DNA of 64,000 bases, taken from Leptospira haakeii. GTDB lineage: Bacteria > Spirochaetota > Leptospiria > Leptospirales > Leptospiraceae. Shown piece by piece: positions 35,886-44,960 of this stretch. The stretch spans positions 62,001-126,000 of the forward strand of contig NZ_NPEG01000001.1 of the NCBI RefSeq assembly GCF_002812045.1. The letters are read 5' to 3'. The position numbers and the translations under genes are program-made. The notes under the pieces were generated by a model. It was not told the origin of the DNA, ran no database searches, and saw only the letters and a program-made list of their open reading frames with translations. Each line of letters begins with the position of its first letter. Positions within the stretch are counted from its first letter, which is position 1.

Positions 35886-36223
35886 GAAAAATATGTTTCT
35901 TTTGTTACCTGATCCTAGTCGGGATCTATTGCCATTCCACCGTTTTAGTGCATAAATCAGACGTATTACCACTTACCCAACAGGAAAAACCACCCCTTCC
36001 CGAAAAAAACCTGAAACAAAGTAGTACGTTATTCGGGACTTACTTTCTTTCTTCCAAAGAAGAAGCTATTTGTAAAAATAATATTCCGGCAGAAGTGAAG
36101 TTAGTAACCACTACCGGAGATTCTCTAATGCATTTTTTTATCGGCCCATTTTACAACACTAAGACTGTGATCGTGTATTGCAGGCCTTTGCGCGTCCTTG
36201 ACGGAAATAATTTCGGTCAATAG
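35870..36223 (+). CDS. Bor-like small lipoprotein (cassette 1, second)
   Basis: The 117-residue protein starts at ATG 35870, inside the end of the preceding gene (GAGATAGAATG context). The signal segment ends at Cys21 (GIYC), followed by HSTVLVHK. The C-terminal half, SSTLFGTYFLSSKEEAIC then SLMHFFIGPFYNTKTVIVYC, follows the Bor layout. The homologue in cassette 2 is at 43349 and keeps the GAGATAGAATGTTA junction. It is the last gene of the first cassette. An inverted repeat, TTGAC...GTCAA, overlaps its stop (36198-36220) but lacks a T-run. Confidence 0.72.
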   Translation: MLSYIRKICFFCYLILVGIYCHSTVLVHKSDVLPLTQQEKPPLPEKNLKQSSTLFGTYFLSSKEEAICKNNIPAEVKLVTTTGDSLMHFFIGPFYNTKTVIVYCRPLRVLDGNNFGQ

Positions 36224-36722
36224 GGACATAACTAAACAATTTCAAAAAAAACACGTTAGTCTCCTATTAATAGAACGGGATCTTTTTTATTCCTCAAATT
36301 CTGGAAAAACATTTCAGATTCATATGTGTCAATTTATGGACAAAATAATACTTTAAAAAAACGTAATTCGTTCGAATTATGAAACTCGTATTGTAATCAT
36401 TCGATTACATGCTTATTTTCAGATTATAATTTTTCAGGTTCGTCGTATTTTCCGACTTTTAAGAGTAAATATTCTTAGAAGCAAATAGCAGTATCTCGCT
36501 CCTGATAGAAATCTCACCACTCAAGTGATGTTTTTATAAATTAAAACAGATTCTGCAATTGGCCGAACTCCTCCGCCCGCTCTTCGGGACGAAGTAAGCA
36601 TTTACTTACAAAACTAATCCGTAATATTTATTTTTTCTTGAAATAGTCGTTAGGTATGTATCGTCCGATAGAATTAGGTCGATAGTAGATTAATAGCGAC
36701 TGTCGAACCGAAAGAGATATAT
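36224..36722. other. Intergenic region and leader before the second lig gene
   Basis: No gene is seen in these 499 bases. The segment holds the second lig promoter and leader. Short hairpins are CCCG-CTCTT-CGGG (36576-36588), AAGTAA-GCAT-TTACTT (36592-36607), and a longer pairing of GGTCGATAG (36677-36685) with CTGTCGAACC (36700-36709, one bulge), ending four bases before the AAAGAGA ribosome-binding site. The sequence is not alignable by eye with the first lig leader. Confidence 0.5.
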
Positions 36723-39700
36723 ATGAGCTCCGGAATCAACCCCACCAAAAAATTCTACGCTGCACTGGCGTGTTCCTTCCTTCTTTTCCAAGGATGCGTT
36801 GCTTGGCCTTTATTAACGGGAGCTGTCGGGCTCGCGGCAGGAAAAAAAGGAGGTGGTGGATTATTCTTCCTTCCTGGCGGAGGAACTCCTACATTAAGTA
36901 GAGTAGAGATCTCTTCTCCTAATTCTAGTTTCGCAAAAACTACAAGCATGTCTTTGGTGGCGACCGCTGCGTATTCTAACGGAACTCATAAAGATATTAC
37001 TGCGGACGCTGTATGGAGCACCAGCGATTCCAATATTATTTCTATGGCTGCGGGTGGGCAAGCTACAGGAACAGGAGTTGGAGCCGCAGATATCAGCATC
37101 ACTTATGAAAACAAAACTGCACAAATTTCTCTTTCAGTTACTTCCGCTCCTTTAAGCACTATTTCTATTTCTTGCGTAAATCAAACGGACAGTTTACCTA
37201 AAGGAATCACAAGACAGTGTACTTTAACAGGTAATTTTGCAGACGGCTCCAATCAAAACCTAACAAATGATCCGAACACTACATGGAGCATAGGAAGTTC
37301 TGCAATTGCTACAATTGATTCTGCAGGACTTGTGACTGCAGTAGATGCAGGAACCACTTCCATCCGAGCTTCTTATAATTCATTAAATGCTAGTAATTTA
37401 TCTTTAACCGTTAGTTCCGCTGCTTTAGTTTCTATTGCAGTTACCCCTACTAATAAGTCTTTGGCATTGGGAAAAAACCAGCAGTACATTGCTACAGGAA
37501 CTTACACTGACAATTCTAACCAAGACATTACAAACTCTGTAACTTGGAATTCTTCCGATACCGCGGTTGCCACTATCAGCAATACTGCAGGATCCAAAGG
37601 ATTTTTATCCACAGAAGATATGGGAACTTCTACCATTACAGCTACTCTGAATTCAATCGGAGGAAACACTAATGTTACTGTTACGGCTGCGGCCTTAGAA
37701 AGTATCTCTATCACTCCTTCTAACCCGAGCACTCCTAAAGGAAGAACCTTAAATTTAGTCGCTACAGGTATTTTCTCCGATGGTCATAATGAAAACATCA
37801 CAGACCAAGTTACTTGGTCCAGTGAAGACACTTCTATCGCAACTGTGGATAACGGTTCAGGATTTGAAGGTAGAGCCTCAGGGATCGCAGTCGGAACAGT
37901 AGACATCACTGCTGAAATAGGTGGGATAGAAGAAACAGTATCCTTCTCAGTAACTGCTGCAGTATTAGAGTCCATTCAGTTAACTGCGGACGATTCCTCT
38001 ATCGCAAAAGGAACAAGCACTGCCATATTAGCGACAGGAGTTTATTCTGACGGAACCTCTCAAAATATCACCGGTTCCGTTTCTTGGACCAGCTCTTCGA
38101 CTTCCATTCTTCAATTGGGAACTTTAACTGCTACTCCTAAAAAACAGGTGAATTCTCCGAATAACGGATCACTTGGAACTGCAACCATCACTGCTACTTC
38201 AGGAAGTATCAGCGGAACTGTGGATATTGCAGTTACCGCTGCAAAATTGGTTTCTATAGCAGTAACTCCTACTAATCCAAGCGTAGCGAAAGGATTAACC
38301 AAAGATTTTACCGCGACAGGAACTTATACAGATAGTTCTACTCAGAACTTGACAACATCCGTTACTTGGGCTTCTTCGGATACAAGTAAGGCTACAATCA
38401 GCAATGCCGCAGGGACTGAAGGTAAAGCTACTGCTGCAGCGATTGGAACTACAAATATCACAGCGACATTAGGAACAATCACTTCTCCTTCTACCACATT
38501 GACTGTGACCGCTGCGGTTTTACAATCGATTACGATCACTCCTGCAAGTCCAAGTGTAGCCAAGGGAAGATCTGAAAATTTAAGTGCAACGGGAACTTAC
38601 TCTGATAATTCCACTCAAGATCTTACAACTTCAGTTACTTGGTCAAGCTCCAGTAACTCCACTGTAGGTGTAAGTAATGCAAATGGAACCAAAGGAAAAG
38701 CAACAGGTGTCTCTGTTGGAACTGCAACAATCACTGCAACCCTTGGCTCTGTGTCCAACTCCATCACATTTACAGTAACTTCTGCTGTGTTGGATTCGAT
38801 CGAGGTCCATATTTCGGCTTCCTCTATCGCCAAGGGAACTTCTACCCTTGCAGAAGCTACAGGAACTTATTCCGATGGAACCACTGCGGATATTACTGAC
38901 CAAGTGGTTTGGGGAAGTTCTCAAACTTCTATCATCCAATTGGGAGCGTTGACTGCTGCACCTAAAAAGACATTAACTTCTCCTAATAGTGGTTCTTTAG
39001 GAACATCTAATATTTCCGCTACTTTGGGAAGTATCAGCGGAAACGCCGACCTGTCTGTGACCGCAGCTACGTTGGTCTCTATCCAAGTAGATCCTACAAA
39101 TCCAAGCGTTGCTAAAGGACTTAATCAGAATTTTACTGCGACTGGAACTTATACGGATGCAAGCACTCAGGATCTGACTACTTCAGTCACTTGGGCAAGC
39201 TCCAATACAAGCAAAGCTACGATCAGCAATGCCGCAGGAAGCAAGGGACTTGCAACTACTCTTGCGACCGGAACTACGAATATTACTGCAACTTTGGGAT
39301 CGGTGACTTCTCCTGCAAGTGTATTGACTGTGACCGCTGCAGCGCTTACAAGTATTACGATCGCTCCTTCTCCTACTTTAAGTATTGCGAAGGGACGCAC
39401 TCAGAACTTCACTGCAACAGGACATTATACTGACAGTTCCACTTCGGATCTAACTACCCAGGCAACTTGGAGTTCATTCGATCAAACTAAGGCAAGTATT
39501 AGCAATACTTCCGGAACAAATGGTAAATTGACTGCTCTTCAAGAAGGAAGCACTCAGATTTCAGCAAGTTATAACTCGATAACCAGTACAGATACTGTGG
39601 TTACTGTTACGGCTGCGGTGCTGGATAGTATCTCGATTACTCCAACTAACTCAAGTTTGGCAAAAGGTTATACTACTCCATTTACTGCAAACGGTGTGTA

Positions 39701-42512
39701 TTCAGATGCTACTACGTTGGACATTACAGCTCAAGTAACCTGGGCTTCTTCCAATACATCTTCTTCTACCATCAGTAATGCAAATGGAAACCAAGGTGTG
39801 GCAACTGCAGTTGCAGTAGGAACAAGCACGATTTCCGCTACCTTAGGCTCTGTATCCGCTTCCACTAACTTTACTGTTACAGCTGCAGTTTTGGTTTCTA
39901 TCGCGGTATCTCCTACAAACAGTAACGTGTATACAACCCAAACCAAGGACTTCACTGCAACCGGAACTTACTCCGACTCAACAACTCAGAACTTGACCAC
40001 GTCCGTTACCTGGGCTTCTTCTGATACAAGTAAGGCTACAATTAGTAATGCTGTCGGAACAGAAGGTAAAGCTACCGGTGTTGCAGCAGGAACAATCACT
40101 ATTTCTGCAACCAGCGGGTCTGTGAGTGGAAACACTCAGCTGACTGTAGTATTTCTGGATACTACCCCTCCGACTATATCTAACGTGGTTTCTTTGAGCC
40201 CGACTACAGTAAGGGTAACATTCTCAGAATCTGTGAATACAACTCAGGCAACGACTGCGTCGAATTATAAATTGGCCCTGACATCTGCGGTAAGCGGCTC
40301 TTGTTCGGATAATAGTAATTTCTCCTCTGCTTCTAACATTTCCATTTCTTCTGTAAGTGGTAGTGGTGCGATCTATACTCTGACTTTAGGGTCTTCTCAA
40401 ACTTCCGGAAACAACTACACAGTGATCGTGAATAAGAGCGGTGTCCAAGATCTTTCCGGAGTTCCGAACAATTTAGGTTGTGCAAACTACGGAGACTTCG
40501 TAGGACAAGAACAGTTGAAAGTTAGCTCCGCTTCATGCGCAAGCACTGGAACTGTAATCATCAACTTCTCCAAACCTATTAAATCCGGAAACAATGTGAG
40601 CGGTTCGGCGGAATGTAGCAGTACATCCGAATGTGCAAGTCGTTACGCGTTTGTTGGAACAACCGATCTAGGCACGATCAGCTCTGCTAAAATATTGGAT
40701 GGTGTGGTCTGCGGTGGAGCAACTGCAGATTCTGCAAAAGTTTGTGTGACTCACAGCTTACTACAAACCGGTGCGCAATATACGATCATGGCTGCGAATA
40801 ATGTGAACGGAGACGGATTCGATAATACTTCTTGGGGATCCATCCGTGATTCAGGAGATTCCGAAAATATCCAATCTTCTCCGAGAGATAGAGCTTCCTT
40901 CTTAGGTTGTGGGACTTCTCCTGTAAACTTTGGAGACGGTCCGATCTCTATCGATCCGAATGGTTCTACATTCGGTTATCTGGCAGATTTCAATAGTAAG
41001 ATCTACACAGGACCGAATAACGCGGGTAATGGAGCCTTACGTTTCGCTTACGATGGAGCGAATCCTGAATCTGTTCAGTTCTCTTTTACTAAGGATACCA
41101 CTCAGCTTAGCGGACAAGATTCGACCTACACAAGTTCAAGCACAGCTACTACGAGAGAGAATGGCATTGTAGTCCCTCCTTACGTAACCTTGGGACACTC
41201 AGGGTGTACATTGAATGATGCAACACTTGCAAATGGTTGCGGGCCAGATAACGAAAGTGGACGGGGAATTTTCACCACCGGAAGTTTGGTAAGTAACCCG
41301 TATATCTTTATCGCTGCTGCAAGGACTACTCCGGATGGAAGCGGGAACTATCTATTCGATTATATCTACTATTCGAACGATACTTCCACAAACCTGAACT
41401 ACAAATACATTGATATGGGGACGATTACCGGAACAGTAACTGCGGGAACTTCTTCTATTACCGTTATGAATAATAGAGTTTTCCCTGGGTTTGCAAAACC
41501 AAGTAATACAAGCGGCTCCGGCTTGAACGCACCTGACTTCGGATACATTTCTTTCAATACAAGTGATACCGGATCCGGAACTACAGGATTCTGTACTGCA
41601 GGTTCCAATTGTGACGCAACGGATGGAACAAACGGCAGAAGGATCCGTATCGATTATATGCCATATTTCGGCGGACTTTCTAGTGGTGGTTCTTCAAATA
41701 GCAGTCCGAACTGGGGATATTATATCGGAGTTGATTCTTCCATCGTATTCAAAAACAGAATCTACGCAGCGAATGGAGGTTTACATGCGGTTGGCCATAA
41801 TGGTTCGATCATTCGCTCGAACTCCTCAAATCCGACTACTGCATGTAGCGGAGTGAATACTTGTGCTGATTGGACAGAGGTTGGACCAAGAACTAATTCG
41901 AAATGGCATAATAGCACCACAAACAATTGGTTCTCGCTGGAACTTGCCAAGTTCTACGATTTGATCCCTGCGGATAGAGCATTCGCCCAATTCGCGGAAT
42001 TTAACGATAAGTTATACGTCACTCGTACAATTTGTATCCAAGGCACTCAAGCAAGTGCGGTTCGACAGACTGCAGGAACTGTAGCAGGTTGTACTGATGG
42101 AACTGAGACGAACCGTAGAGCTCAATTATGGAAATGTGATCCTACAGCAACAGGAGGCAGCACTGAATGTGATGCGGGAGATTGGAGTGTAGTGGGAGAC
42201 GATGGAAACGGTATCACCAATTTCGGAGATTCTACAAACAAAACAATTACCATGGTAGCTAAGAACGGATCGTACCTCTATGTAGGATTCGATAACCCGA
42301 ACGGGATCAGGATCTATCGTACGAATACGGCAAACCCTGGATCCGCTTCTAACGTATGGACTCAAATTGCAGGTAATGGACTCACAGATTCAAGTAATGT
42401 GCAACAGATCTTCTCGGCCGTATCCGTAAGCACCGGCGGAGTCTATTATCTCTATGTGAGTGTTGGAAAAAACAATACTCCTGTGAGAGTATATAGACAG
42501 CAGAACTTATGA
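36723..42512 (+). CDS. lig: Lig-family giant surface lipoprotein, 12 Ig-like repeats (LigB-like)
   Basis: The 1929-residue protein has the LigB architecture: signal peptide with lipobox Cys25 (LFQGC), then VAWPLLTGAVGLAAGKK, 12 Ig-like domains (residues 61-1145, about 90 each) and a C-terminal domain of about 784 residues (DTTPPTISN to VRVYRQQNL). Length and repeat count are close to LigB of L. interrogans (about 1890 residues, 12 repeats). The C-terminal domain contains SPRDRASFLGCGTSPVNFGD and KYIDMGTITGTVTAGTSS, which also match LigB. Its stop overlaps the next gene's ATG (ATGA). Lig proteins bind fibronectin, fibrinogen and complement regulators; those activities are not shown here. Confidence 0.94.
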   Translation: MSSGINPTKKFYAALACSFLLFQGCVAWPLLTGAVGLAAGKKGGGGLFFLPGGGTPTLSRVEISSPNSSFAKTTSMSLVATAAYSNGTHKDITADAVWSTSDSNIISMAAGGQATGTGVGAADISITYENKTAQISLSVTSAPLSTISISCVNQTDSLPKGITRQCTLTGNFADGSNQNLTNDPNTTWSIGSSAIATIDSAGLVTAVDAGTTSIRASYNSLNASNLSLTVSSAALVSIAVTPTNKSLALGKNQQYIATGTYTDNSNQDITNSVTWNSSDTAVATISNTAGSKGFLSTEDMGTSTITATLNSIGGNTNVTVTAAALESISITPSNPSTPKGRTLNLVATGIFSDGHNENITDQVTWSSEDTSIATVDNGSGFEGRASGIAVGTVDITAEIGGIEETVSFSVTAAVLESIQLTADDSSIAKGTSTAILATGVYSDGTSQNITGSVSWTSSSTSILQLGTLTATPKKQVNSPNNGSLGTATITATSGSISGTVDIAVTAAKLVSIAVTPTNPSVAKGLTKDFTATGTYTDSSTQNLTTSVTWASSDTSKATISNAAGTEGKATAAAIGTTNITATLGTITSPSTTLTVTAAVLQSITITPASPSVAKGRSENLSATGTYSDNSTQDLTTSVTWSSSSNSTVGVSNANGTKGKATGVSVGTATITATLGSVSNSITFTVTSAVLDSIEVHISASSIAKGTSTLAEATGTYSDGTTADITDQVVWGSSQTSIIQLGALTAAPKKTLTSPNSGSLGTSNISATLGSISGNADLSVTAATLVSIQVDPTNPSVAKGLNQNFTATGTYTDASTQDLTTSVTWASSNTSKATISNAAGSKGLATTLATGTTNITATLGSVTSPASVLTVTAAALTSITIAPSPTLSIAKGRTQNFTATGHYTDSSTSDLTTQATWSSFDQTKASISNTSGTNGKLTALQEGSTQISASYNSITSTDTVVTVTAAVLDSISITPTNSSLAKGYTTPFTANGVYSDATTLDITAQVTWASSNTSSSTISNANGNQGVATAVAVGTSTISATLGSVSASTNFTVTAAVLVSIAVSPTNSNVYTTQTKDFTATGTYSDSTTQNLTTSVTWASSDTSKATISNAVGTEGKATGVAAGTITISATSGSVSGNTQLTVVFLDTTPPTISNVVSLSPTTVRVTFSESVNTTQATTASNYKLALTSAVSGSCSDNSNFSSASNISISSVSGSGAIYTLTLGSSQTSGNNYTVIVNKSGVQDLSGVPNNLGCANYGDFVGQEQLKVSSASCASTGTVIINFSKPIKSGNNVSGSAECSSTSECASRYAFVGTTDLGTISSAKILDGVVCGGATADSAKVCVTHSLLQTGAQYTIMAANNVNGDGFDNTSWGSIRDSGDSENIQSSPRDRASFLGCGTSPVNFGDGPISIDPNGSTFGYLADFNSKIYTGPNNAGNGALRFAYDGANPESVQFSFTKDTTQLSGQDSTYTSSSTATTRENGIVVPPYVTLGHSGCTLNDATLANGCGPDNESGRGIFTTGSLVSNPYIFIAAARTTPDGSGNYLFDYIYYSNDTSTNLNYKYIDMGTITGTVTAGTSSITVMNNRVFPGFAKPSNTSGSGLNAPDFGYISFNTSDTGSGTTGFCTAGSNCDATDGTNGRRIRIDYMPYFGGLSSGGSSNSSPNWGYYIGVDSSIVFKNRIYAANGGLHAVGHNGSIIRSNSSNPTTACSGVNTCADWTEVGPRTNSKWHNSTTNNWFSLELAKFYDLIPADRAFAQFAEFNDKLYVTRTICIQGTQASAVRQTAGTVAGCTDGTETNRRAQLWKCDPTATGGSTECDAGDWSVVGDDGNGITNFGDSTNKTITMVAKNGSYLYVGFDNPNGIRIYRTNTANPGSASNVWTQIAGNGLTDSSNVQQIFSAVSVSTGGVYYLYVSVGKNNTPVRVYRQQNL
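36903..40157 (+). repeat. Array of 12 Ig-like domain repeats
   Basis: Twelve tandem units of about 270-285 bases. Units 4-6, 7-9 and 10-12 follow the same A-B-C triplet order as in the first lig gene. Units 1-3 correspond to units 1-3 there, and units 10-12 to its units 16-18, so two internal triplets are absent. Confidence 0.85.
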
Positions 42513-42994
42513 AAAAGAATATAAGCCTCTGTTTTGTATTCAGTATATTTTCTCTGATCTTTCTTTTTAATTGTAGGGAAGATCAGAGATACGAGCCATT
42601 ACGCTTTGAAAAAATCACCAAAGCAGAAGCCTCCGCTTTCCAAGCACAAGTGGATGGGACAATCCTAGAAGGTTCTTGGGAATATAGATTTAGGATTAAA
42701 CAGGCTGATAGAGTATCCCTAATCATCGAAGTTTTAACAGATAAACCCGATCTGGGAGTATCCTTATCTAGAAAAGGGATCTTATTCGATTCTAAGATCA
42801 AATGCGGAGAAAAGATCAGCCAACTTTCTCCTTGCAAACTTGAAATAAACAATCCTGAAAAAGGAGATTATTCCTTGGTATTAAACCATCAATCTTCCGA
42901 TCCATCGGAAGTTCTTTCTTACAGAATATTCGCCGCAGTGCATGGCCCGGGATATGCCTCGGTAATTTGGGAGGAAGAAGTTGCGCGCAGATAA
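42509..42994 (+). CDS. Lig-associated lipoprotein, predicted beta-sandwich (cassette 2)
   Basis: This 161-residue lipoprotein starts at an ATG overlapping the TGA of the lig gene. The signal ends at Cys22 (LFNC). Mature motifs are EPLRFEKITKAEASAFQAQV, GSWEYRFRIKQADRVSLII and CKLEINNPEKGDYSLVLNH, aligned throughout with the cassette 1 copy at 35048. Roughly half of the residues are shared by eye. Nothing indicates an enzyme; a beta-sandwich structural or binding role is the best guess. Confidence 0.82.
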   Translation: MKKNISLCFVFSIFSLIFLFNCREDQRYEPLRFEKITKAEASAFQAQVDGTILEGSWEYRFRIKQADRVSLIIEVLTDKPDLGVSLSRKGILFDSKIKCGEKISQLSPCKLEINNPEKGDYSLVLNHQSSDPSEVLSYRIFAAVHGPGYASVIWEEEVARR

Positions 42995-43361
42995 AATTCT
43001 ACCCATACTCGCCATCACATTCTTAAGTTTGGGATTCGGAGAATCTTGCAGACATGCAATGGTGCGTTATCCGCAAAGTCCTCCGGAAGCATGCAGGATC
43101 TATCCTACTTCCAGAGAATGTAAACGTGCTTTGGACTTAAGATCCGCTCAGGCGGAACAAGGCGGAGAAGTTCATAAGGTCCAACATACTTACTACTTCT
43201 TCGGACTTTATCCTGGAAATCTTGTATTGGACACTTCTAAGTATTGTGCAGATGGACCGAAATCAGTTCATCAATACACAAGTTTTTGGAATGGATTTTG
43301 GGAGCAGATAACTCTTGCGATCTATTCCCCTCAAACAGTGGAGATAGAATGTTACAAATAG
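42981..43361 (+). CDS. Bor-like small lipoprotein (cassette 2, first)
   Basis: The 126-residue lipoprotein starts at TTG 42981 directly behind GGGAGGAAGAAG and overlaps the previous gene by 14 bases, exactly as in cassette 1. The signal ends at Cys23 (GESC), followed by RHAMVRYPQ. The C-terminal half, HTYYFFGLYPGNLVLDTSKYC to FWEQITLAIYSPQTVEIECY, has the Bor-like order. Shared features with the copy at 35511 are CRHA, the P-P/VPEACR segment and REC/KEC Cys. Serum resistance by analogy with Bor is a hypothesis. Confidence 0.77.
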   Translation: MRADKILPILAITFLSLGFGESCRHAMVRYPQSPPEACRIYPTSRECKRALDLRSAQAEQGGEVHKVQHTYYFFGLYPGNLVLDTSKYCADGPKSVHQYTSFWNGFWEQITLAIYSPQTVEIECYK

Positions 43362-43663
43362 TCAAAATTCTAATCTTAATTCTAATCCTCGGATTTTTCG
43401 CGGACTGCCATACTACCACTGTGGTCCATAAAGGTGTAGAAACTCCTTATGCATTGGCAAAGGAAACTCCAGGCCCTGATAAAAAAGTAAAACAAGGAAG
43501 TACGGTTTTCGGGATATATCCTACAAGCGCACCTATGGAAGCAAGCTGTGATAGGAACCATCCTGAAGTGATCATGAAAACCGGCTTTGTCGACCTAGTC
43601 ATTCATACGCTGATCGGCCCCTTCTATACTACCAAAACCGTAGAAGTTTACTGCAAACCGTAA
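43349..43663 (+). CDS. Bor-like small lipoprotein (cassette 2, second)
   Basis: This 104-residue protein starts at ATG 43349 in the conserved GAGATAGAATGTTA junction inside the previous gene; an earlier in-frame start at 43244 would give an N-terminus without a signal peptide and is rejected. The signal ends at Cys20 (FFADC), followed by HTTTVVHKG. GSTVFGIYPTSAPMEASC and DLVIHTLIGPFYTTKTVEVY followed by CKP match the Bor layout and the copy at 35870. It ends the second cassette. Confidence 0.75.
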   Translation: MLQIVKILILILILGFFADCHTTTVVHKGVETPYALAKETPGPDKKVKQGSTVFGIYPTSAPMEASCDRNHPEVIMKTGFVDLVIHTLIGPFYTTKTVEVYCKP

Positions 43664-43702
43664 ATTGCTGGCCAAGCGCCTAGTATCCTCCAGAATAATC
43701 GA

Positions 43703-44293
43703 ATGCCTAACTGGGCCTTCGATTATATCCTTTTACCCCTTGGAATTTATTTAGCCAGAATGACGGACGTAAGCATAGGCACAGTCCGTATTATCCTAAT
43801 CTCCAGAGAAAGAAAGATCCTCGCAGCTATGCTTGGCTTTGTAGAAGTGCTTCTCTGGTTAATCGTAATCACTCAGATCATGAGAAATCTAAGCAATGTA
43901 TTCTGCTATATCGCTTATGCAGGCGGATTTGCTACTGGTACTTTCTTAGGAATGGTGGTAGAAGAAAAACTCGCCCTAGGACACTCACTCATCCGTATTA
44001 TAGTTCCGGAAAAGGGAGAAGAGATCGTCCAAAACCTGGCCCAAGCAGGCTATCGCACCACCACACTGGAAGCGCAAGGAGCCAGAGGACCAGTTAAAGT
44101 TATTCTATCCTTATTGAGAAGGAAGGATATATCCATTGTGCTTGGAATACTAAAGAACACTGCGCCCGGTGCCTTTTATACGATTGAGAATGCTCGTAAG
44201 ACAAGTGACCCGGAACTTTGGAAGACTTCCGGACAGGAAGGAGAGAGTTTTGCCCGCATCCTATGGAGAAGGCAATCCAGGATCAGGAAATGA
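43703..44293 (+). CDS. UPF0316/DUF2179 membrane protein
   Basis: The 196-residue protein has an N-terminal membrane part with three hydrophobic segments (ILLPLGIYLARMTDVSIGTV, ILAAMLGFVEVLLWLIVIT, FCYIAYAGGFATGTFLGM) and a C-terminal DUF2179-type cytoplasmic domain (about 110-190). This is the UPF0316 family, of unknown function. It is unrelated to the upstream lig cassette in content. A bidirectional terminator follows immediately. Confidence 0.85.
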   Translation: MPNWAFDYILLPLGIYLARMTDVSIGTVRIILISRERKILAAMLGFVEVLLWLIVITQIMRNLSNVFCYIAYAGGFATGTFLGMVVEEKLALGHSLIRIIVPEKGEEIVQNLAQAGYRTTTLEAQGARGPVKVILSLLRRKDISIVLGILKNTAPGAFYTIENARKTSDPELWKTSGQEGESFARILWRRQSRIRK

Positions 44294-44311
44294 TCCTGGA
44301 TTTAGAAACAA

Positions 44312-44336
44312 AAAAGTCCCTTATGCGGGGACTTTT
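44312..44336. terminator. Bidirectional terminator between UPF0316 and SET genes
   Basis: AAAAGTCCC (44312-44320) pairs with GGGACTTTT (44328-44336) across a 7-base loop, flanked by an A-run on one side and a T-run on the other. The SET-gene stop codon (44321-44323) lies in the loop, so the hairpin serves both convergent genes. Confidence 0.8.
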
Positions 44337-44851
44337 ACTAGGATCTTCTTAATTTCCTTATGCATGAACGTCGGAAAGTTAAGATTGTACTGAGGTAGTA
44401 AAACTTTCCAATCATCCTTGCGGATGAATTTGCGGCAGTTAGAAGACCCGCAAGCGCATTCAAAAGTCTGGTCAAAGTTCACTACGAAGTTACCGTAGTC
44501 GATGTTCAGCTCTTCTCCAACTTCTATATCCCTTTTGGCGATAATATTATCCATTTGATCGTACCACATGTTCGGATCGCAGGAATGGTTCATAAAGTTG
44601 GAGTGATTGATAACAAATTCAGGTCCGGATGGGCCAGTGACTAGGCCGAAGTCTACATCATAGCCGTATTTCATGAAGATTTCCTTTTCCTCTTCCGGAA
44701 GTTCATCGGCTTCCGAGACGGAGAGTACTTTCCATCCGAATTCCTCATCTTCGATCCACTCGCTATAGCTGAACAGTAAAGTTCCCTTAGCGATTGGTTG
44801 AGAGGCGAAGATTCCGTTTTCCCCGAACTTGTTCGTGCGTCTTTCGATCAT
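44321..44851 (-). CDS. SET-domain protein (lysine methyltransferase-like)
   Basis: The 176-residue protein has a SET domain: FGENGIFASQPIAKGTLLF at the N-terminus, NHSCDPN (residues about 90-96) for S-adenosylmethionine and substrate binding, VGEELNIDYG with the catalytic Tyr, and a post-SET CACGSSNCRKFI zinc-binding tail. Bacterial SET proteins methylate lysines of ribosomal or DNA-binding proteins; the substrate here is unknown. It is isolated on the minus strand, with its stop inside a terminator loop. Confidence 0.88.
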   Translation of the reverse strand: MIERRTNKFGENGIFASQPIAKGTLLFSYSEWIEDEEFGWKVLSVSEADELPEEEKEIFMKYGYDVDFGLVTGPSGPEFVINHSNFMNHSCDPNMWYDQMDNIIAKRDIEVGEELNIDYGNFVVNFDQTFECACGSSNCRKFIRKDDWKVLLPQYNLNFPTFMHKEIKKILVKVPA

Positions 44852-44960
44852 GCAAGATCAACCTGCTCTTCCCCATTAGGGGCAAAATTTTTATCAGTCA
44901 AGACCGAGATCGAAAAAACTTCAATTAAAAATATGAAATACCCCCTAGCTCGGCCCCTAA

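Noticed and set aside
27771..40157. Tandem repeats resembling a CRISPR or satellite array.
   Set aside because: Units are about 270 bases, divergent, in frame and encode Ig-like domains; there are no short identical repeats with spacers.
28394..42365. Many open frames antisense to, or out of frame within, the lig repeat arrays.
   Set aside because: They arise from the Ser/Thr-rich, stop-poor codon pattern of the repeats, recur with the repeat period and have no start signals.
43244..43348. Longer start for the last gene of the second lig cassette.
   Set aside because: The longer N-terminus has no signal peptide, whereas the ATG at 43349 matches the conserved junction of the first cassette.
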